Below are positions 57,885-64,000 of a stretch of DNA of 64,000 bases, in pieces. This DNA is from Euptelea pleiosperma (taxonomy: Eukaryota > Streptophyta > Magnoliopsida > Ranunculales > Eupteleaceae). Within the stretch, counting starts at the first letter, position 1. Each line of letters opens with the position of its first letter. The translations under genes were made by a program, and so were the position numbers. Where the stretch lies: positions 11,211,464 through 11,275,463 of the forward strand of contig CM068548.1 of NCBI GenBank assembly GCA_035048495.1, read 5' to 3'. The notes under the pieces are model-generated. The model was not told the origin of the DNA, did not search any database, and saw only the letters and a list, made by a program, of their open reading frames with translations.

Positions 57885-60045
57885 TATACCATGTTGAACC
57901 AAAATGGTGGGCCCCACATATCAAGTGGGCGAGCCCTAAGAATGGTCATATTGCTTAAAAATGGTGGTTCAAATATCATGTGAGCCCTAAGAGTGGTTAT
58001 GTTGCACCAATGAGTGTTTATGTTGGACCACAATGGTAGACCCACGTATTAAGTAGGCCCCAGTCATATAGGGCCAAAACGGTGGGCCCTACATATGTGG
58101 GCCCTAAGAATGATCATGTTACACCAAATAGACATATAAGTGAAGCCCATGAGTAGTCATATTGCATTAAAGTGATAAACCTTACATATTATGTGGACTC
58201 AAATAATGGTCATGTTGCGGCAAAGTGATAGATCCCACATAATAGTTGAGCCCTAAGAGTGATCAAGTTGCAACAAAGTAGTGGGCCCCAAATATTAGAT
58301 GAGCCCCAAGTGAACATGTTGAACCCTCACAACTTAAGTGGGCCCAAGAGTGAAGTTGCACCATAATGGTGGAACACATATTAGGTGGGCACCAAGTCTT
58401 TTTTCACCAAAAAATGGGCCCCACAATCACATAGGCCCCAAGAATGGTCAGGGTACACCAAAGTGGTGGGGCCAACATACCATGTGGGCCCCAAGAGTGA
58501 TCACGTTGCATCAAAGTAGTAGACCCCATATATCAAGTAGGTCCCAAACCATATGATAACAATTAAAATAAACATTTATCGGGTTGATAAACATTTATCA
58601 ACCCTTATAATTGTTTATCAACCACTATAACCACACATATCAAGTGAGCACCAAGTCATATTGCACCAAAAAATGGCCCCACAATCACGTAGGCCCCAAG
58701 AATGATCATGGTTGCACCAAAGTAGTGGGGGCGATACCATGTGGGCCCCAAGAGTGATCATGTTGCATCAAAGTAGTGGACCCCATATATCAAGTAGGTC
58801 CCAAGCCATATGGTAACGTTTAGAATAAACATTTATTGGGTTGATAAACATTTACCAACCCTTATAATTGTTTATCTTTATCAACCACTATAACTGCATT
58901 TGTAACAAGATAAGAGAAATGTTTATTTAGACAAATTGTTCTTTTGTTTAATAACAACAAAAAAAAACATGTTTATCTAAACATAAACAATTTCTCTCTT
59001 ATTCTTCTCCCCTCACATTATAGTCTCTTTCCCCAGACACCAAACCACACTTTAGAACCCACCTCATATGTAGGGTCCACCACTTTGGTGCAACATGCAC
59101 ACTACTTTTGTGCAAAATAACCATTCTTGCGGCCCACATGATATGAAACACCCAATACTTTGGTGCAACATAATCCGATGCCTATCTAATGTGTGGGGTC
59201 CACCATTATGGAAAAAACATGACCTCAAGTCTTATATTATATGTGGATCCACCACTTTGGTGCAACATGACCATTCTCACGGTCCACTATTTTTGTGCAA
59301 CATGACCCAAAGCCCAACTAATATATTTTTCACCATAATGGTGTATAAGACCACTCTTGGAGCCTACTTAATAAGTGTGAACCACTACCTTAGTGCAACA
59401 TGACCACATTAAAGGCCCAAATATTGTCCCGCTCACAACTTTGGTACAACATGACCATTCTTGGGACCCACATGATATGGGGCACACCACTCTGGTGCAA
59501 CATAACCACTTTTAAGACCTACATGATATGTGAACCTACTATTTTTGTGCAATATAACCTAGGGCCCACTTAATGTGAGGCCCATTATGGTGCAACATTA
59601 GTACTCTTAGGAACCACCTAATATGTGAAGCCTACCGCTTTGGTGCAACATGACGACTCTGCGACCCACCTAATATGTAGGGCCAACCACTTTGGTGCAA
59701 CATGATCTTTCTTACGACCTAATATGTGAATACATCATTTTGGTACAACATAACCACTCTTAGGGCCCACATGATTACGTGGGGCCCACCACTTTGGTGT
59801 AACATGACCATTCTTGCGGCCCCCATAATATGTGGGCTCGTCATTTTGATGCAACATAACTTGGGGCCACCTAATATGTGGGGTCCACCATTATGGTGCA
59901 ACATGACCACTTTTGGGGCCCACCTCTAAAGGCCCACATGATATCTAGGACCCACCATTTTGGTGCAACATGTCAAAGGACCCCTACGTGGGGTCGTACA
60001 TTACGGTGCAACATGTCCTTTCTTAAGGTCCACCTGATTTAGGGT
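57885..60045. mobile_element. Large foldback element built of short repeats, about 2.2 kb
   Basis: The left arm (57885 to about 58930) repeats CATGTTGCACCAAAGTGGTG and GGGCCCCACATAT, with CCCCAAGAGTGATCATGTTG. The right arm (about 58960-60045) repeats the reverse complements, such as CCACTTTGGTGCAACATGAC and TGTGGGGCCCACCA. The centre (about 58560-59010) is a smaller palindrome with AGAGAAATGTTTATTTAGAC facing its mirror, and GGGTTGATAAACATTTA(T/C)CA duplicated at 58579 and 58839. Each arm holds roughly 20 degenerate units of about 40-60 bp. The short frames inside are by-products of the repeat. Resembles foldback or MULE-type long-TIR elements; no transposase, termini approximate. Confidence 0.75.
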
Positions 60046-61309
60046 TCACTTTTGCTAAAAGAAAAACCTATTATATATTGCTTTTCTCACAAAAGTTTTT
60101 CAAGAAACACTTGACAGTTTAAGCTTAAACAGGTAAGTTATCAGGTTCCAACCTAATTTTCCATCCACTCACATCATTTGAATCCTTACGAGTATCAAGT
60201 AATTGTAGATATTATCAATAATCAATCTTTGGGCCTGAGCTTGCAAATTGATGGGTTGACATTCTGAAACCACAATGAGGCTGGAGATCATTTTGTTTTG
60301 GATGCTATCGTTACCCTTGACTAAACCACAACATATTATGGGCTCTAAAATCTCAATCAACTGTGCTCTATGCATGCGACGATGCCAAAGTTTCACAAAC
60401 ATACATTTTATCAAGGACACCAACACCATAGCCCAAGCTATATAATAATTACGATACCACAGAAATCCAAGTCATTGGCTTGGTTGACCATGGAATCATC
60501 ATGGACTTCTAACCTACAGGTAGTATTATTACATCTATGGTATCAGAAACCTTCTATCAATGTCAAGCCACCTTGCCTTCCAATGCATCTTTAGACCACA
60601 AAACATCAATCAAGATCTAACTAAAGAGTTGGGTCGCGATCATCTCCTACCTCTCACCTTTAAGGATTTTGCTTTCTCTTCACCAACTACACCAGCTACT
60701 AGCACAGTTCTTCCATTAGTTGGATTAAAGCGTTATATTGATTAAATGCTAACTTTTGGGCAGTGACTAATTCAATATGGCTCATAAATCTCTATGCAAA
60801 TGATCATATGATTTAAAACTCATTTCCCTCTAAAGATGCACTTCACTTAAGTGTAAGGACTATTGTACCCAGCATTCACCCTTAGAATTATTTAGTGGTG
60901 CAAGTGAGCTATGAACCAGATTTCTATGGGTACCCTTATAGACCATACAATAATTTTATCTTATTCCAGTTGACTTTATAGTCTCAAGACCTAACAAACG
61001 AGAGAATGGGTGAGACAATGAAACCACTATTACATACTTCCATAGATTATTAACTAGTTTCACATTAGCTACATTATGCAATGGCATCCAAATGCTTAAT
61101 AAATATTAGTAATTGAGATTAACATGTAGATCACTCTTGGCTTTATCCATGCCATAATTCATGCAAGTACCTCCTATAAAGTCCTATGTTGCATGCGTAC
61201 AAAAGATCATATACATAATAAAAGAAATTACGAACCCAGAAACCTAATGAATTAAGATTTAAGCACAATGCAAGAACATCCAACAAAGAATGTGCAAACA
61301 AAAAAACAT
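60046..61309. other. Intergenic DNA
   Basis: No gene recognised. The minus-strand frame 60169-60429 contains LWHRRMH, weakly like the Copia pre-integrase motif, but nothing around it supports this. Confidence 0.4.
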
Positions 61310-61665
61310 TCTCTAGTGACAAGTAGCACCTTCTTGCAAGTGTAATTGTGACAAAAGTTTCAACAAGAATAAGGGGAATCCACAAAATATCAAGATTCTT
61401 TGTTGAAATTCAAAGTACCAAATTCACCACCACGAAAGTGTACAACTCTGTAACTTACCAAGTCCTTTTGCAACAATAAACAAGAGAATCCTCTAGTGAT
61501 ATTAATTGCAAGTAGCCAAGTATATTTTTGCAAACAAGTTTCAACTAACATAAAAGACTCCCCAAATATGAAATTTTTTGTTGGAATTACAGAAGGCAAA
61601 ATTCACCACCATGAGAGTGTGCCACTTGTTAACAAGTCCTCTTGCGACAATCAAGCAACTATGAA
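61310..61665. repeat. Tandem duplication, unit about 180 bp
   Basis: Both units read (C)CTCTAGTGA, TTGCAA...AGTTTCAAC, TTTTTGTTG(G)AATT, AATTCACCACCA(C/T)GA, GAGTGT and AAGTCCT(T/C)TTGC in the same order. The second unit starts near 61490. Degenerate. Confidence 0.75.
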
Positions 61666-62639
61666 GAGACAATTGGAGTACACAAGTTTATTCCAACAAC
61701 AAATTCTACGTTTCCAATAAAATGAACTTTCTGTTTGAGGTATTGTTAGTTGTGGCAGGTAGTTTTGGTATTTGAGAGGACGGATTATTGATTTTCCACT
61801 CATTGGTCATGCAACAAGGAATAGCGTACTATACCATTCTTGAAATTCTATTTCATGCTTCCCTAAAGATTCAACATGCTTCACAACATTAAACTTCCAA
61901 ACGGTTTTAATATCCGATGCTATCAGTTCTAGACTTCTAGTATATCACACAAACTTCAATTTGAAATCTTCAATAAAGCAAAGCAATATGGTGGTATGAC
62001 TTACACCCTCAAATCTAGCTTAGATTTCATCACATTATCCAGACATAATTGATCGTGAGATCAATTTTATGATTTGATAATGTTAGTATATTTCTTGAGA
62101 AAAGATTCTTTCGATTGCAGAATTTAGGCATTGAACCTTCAATTCTTCTTTCCACGCATTAATATGGACTGGTCAAGCAGAAGAATAAACACCTTTTGAT
62201 GTCACTCATGCTCTTCTTGCAGGAAGAAGTACCAAGGGCTGATTTGGAAATTGGCAATTGGTATGTTTGGGCAAGGACAACAAACTGGACCAATGTGGTT
62301 GTAGCATCACCTAAGCAACGGCTTTGCTCAGCCGAGACCCTAGCGCCTACATCAAAGCCTCCACGGGCACTAGTACTTGCACAAGCGCAAAACCATATTT
62401 TATGTTAGAAAGATATCTTTTAAGTCTAATAATGTGTTTGGGACGCTTAATAAAAAATGTGTTCAGGACAGAGATTAACTCAACCAATGCAATTGCTTTT
62501 ACACTGAATTGTCAGTCCCAATCCCGGATGAAGGGTTACGTCATGTTGGCAGCCAGTGCAAAATTTTGCCATATCCTATCATGAATCTTGATCCAATTAC
62601 CATGACTTTAGATATAATTTCCGTGGAGGAACAAGATTC
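61666..62639. other. Intergenic DNA
   Basis: No gene recognised; the frames around 62196-62584 overlap each other and match nothing I know. Confidence 0.4.
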
Positions 62640-62697
62640 TTGTAGTCCACCATATGGTTGGGATAAGACTTATGATGACGACGATGATGTAAAAAAA
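62630..62697 (+). repeat. SINE 3'-end-like sequence
   Basis: CTTGTAGTCCACCATATGG then TTGGGATAAGACTTATGATG and a GACGACGATGATG tail. This resembles the 3' end of plant SINEs that finish in GTGGGATAAGGCTT plus a short-word tail. The head is not recognised. Confidence 0.4.
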
Positions 62698-63254
62698 TGA
62701 AGGGGTGAATGTGTGTGTATTTATCATTCCCCTGAGTCTCAAATCCTAAGGAGGCTATCTCTTCTCCATTGTTCGTGCTTCACTAAGATTACGATAACGT
62801 CAAAGGTAATGGTCACAAGCAAACGAGCTAGACTCCAATCTTATTCCTCTTTTTTATTGTTCTTCCTTTATTTTTCTTCATTTCTCTATTGATTCTTAGT
62901 GCTTGGTTTCCTTTCGTTCTAAAATAATTTGAGCAAACCCTATCCATTAATTCCTTTAACAACACGGTACTTTTAAGGTTTTTTGTTACGTTGACACATG
63001 TCGATATGGATATGCGTGTTAACACATCCTGACACATGTAGACGTGTCGCCCTCGATTTTAATGTTCTTTTTTAAAATAATGATTTTTAAAAGAGGGTTA
63101 ATTTGTTTCATTCTCTATAAACTACTTTATTAAGTTTTTAAATACAACTATAGTCGTTTTAAAATAACTCTACTTATACTTATTAAGTTACTGACTTACT
63201 GGATAGCATTGTGGTGTATGAAAACAATTTCTTTTAAATTCCAAATTTTTCTTT

Positions 63255-63312
63255 CCTTGTCAACCCAAAAATTTGGGATAAGGCGTAGATTATCATGACG
63301 ATGACGATGGTA
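63255..63312 (+). repeat. SINE 3'-end-like sequence, second copy
   Basis: CAACCCAAAAATTTGGGATA, then AGGCGTAGATTATCATGACG and a GATGACGATGG tail. Same order as 62630-62697. Confidence 0.4.
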
Positions 63313-64000
63313 CTTATTTTACTTTAAAAAATTCTGATTCAAATATACAAAAATAGTATAATAATACATGTGTAAGGATGGACATGTTTGCCTTTTATGT
63401 TTCTCGAAAGAGAACTCGACCCCTACCTTATGGAAGAAAAAGAGTGAGAACGAAAGCTAGACTTGAGGACTCGTCGAGACAATGATGAGATCCATTGCAA
63501 CACTAGCTAATATAACCATTAGAGTCGCACTGTCCAAAGCAGCTAGTAGGAATTGACCTGTCCGTCAACTTCTTGGCCTTCATGAATGGGTTCTAAGAGG
63601 AATGAATCATAGGATTGAAAGCTATAAATTATACTGTTAAATTAGTCTCACAATGTTACTCAAATTCTACGATTTATGATTTCGATCCTACAATTCATAT
63701 CAAATTTTAACCCAAACGATTTGGATCTCGTATATAAATCCCTTCAGATAAAAATCCTATAATTTTCTATGTGAATCTTTCAATTTGACTAAGATTCACG
63801 ATTTGCATCTTACGGTTCTTTCCAACCATACAAACACAAGGCACATTTACAATGAATCCTATATTATACTTTTGGTTTTTCCTGAACCTTAAAACACCTT
63901 AAAATTGAATAAATAAATAAAAATAAAAAATCAATAGGTGTTCTTTTTACTAATTAAACAAATTTATAACATGTTTCTCACTATAACTTTCCACACAAAC
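63313..64000. other. Intergenic DNA to the window edge
   Basis: No gene. ACGATT(T)ATGATTTCGATCCTA-type words repeat loosely at 63650-63820, comparable to the other word repeats here. Confidence 0.45.

Noticed and set aside
59095..59403. 102-codon ORF
   Set aside because: Sits inside the arm of the large foldback element and repeats its unit.
60169..60429. Copia pre-integrase fragment (LWHRRMH)
   Set aside because: A single short motif without supporting neighbours; could be chance.

Overview
The window is nuclear DNA of a flowering plant. Its genes have many short exons with GT-AG introns. It carries plant-specific families (two LOB-domain factors, a CC-type glutaredoxin) and is full of plant-style SINEs, MITEs, Copia/LINE remnants and an integrated pararetrovirus fragment. 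It is AT-rich outside exons. I cannot name the species; nothing points to a grass.

Genes, left to right. (1) 337-4052, plus: the last eleven exons of a mitochondrial CPN60/HSP60-like chaperonin, whose start lies left of the window. (2) 10817-11603, minus: a two-exon LOB-domain (LBD) gene; the second exon was recovered by splicing. (3) 20970-21746, minus: a second LBD gene of the same type. (4) 26871-35117, minus: a ten-exon SurE-family 5'/3'-nucleotidase with one intron of about 5.35 kb (28038-33390) full of repeats. (5) 40963-41215, minus: a doubtful two-exon small gene. (6) 50270-50683, plus: an intronless CC-type (ROXY) glutaredoxin. (7) 53117-54285, minus: four exons of a two-RRM, glycine/tyrosine-rich hnRNP of HLP1/RBGD type, whose first exon I could not find. 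A 192-codon ORF at 56817-57395 is unrecognised. The genes are not functionally clustered; this is an ordinary stretch of gene islands separated by repeats.

Transposon remains: a LINE 3' end with RNase H (about 9900-10646), a Copia polymerase remnant (16966-17308), an endogenous caulimovirid polymerase fragment (24240-25640, frameshifted), LTR-like sequence inside the SurE intron (29150-32890), a hAT-like element with a nested insert (45876-46984) and several SINE pieces.

Most of the intergenic DNA is palindromic (foldback) elements in several families. Group 1 is Mutator-like: termini resembling GGGTCRGGMTCAGG, 9-bp target duplications, six copies. Group 2 has a shared palindromic core but variable outer arms, about twelve copies. 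Group 3 has ends near AGGGTATTTTAGTAA. Group 4 has CATGGTTTAAAA-like inverted ends around degenerate short-word repeats (ATAACGG or GTTTCG). There is one Tourist-like MITE with a TTA duplication. The largest is a roughly 2.2-kb foldback made of short repeats (57885-60045). Several elements are nested, so relative insertion ages can be read.

No rRNA gene, functional tRNA gene or CRISPR array was seen. All boundaries were read by eye; exon junctions rest on reading-frame continuity, GT-AG sites and family knowledge.
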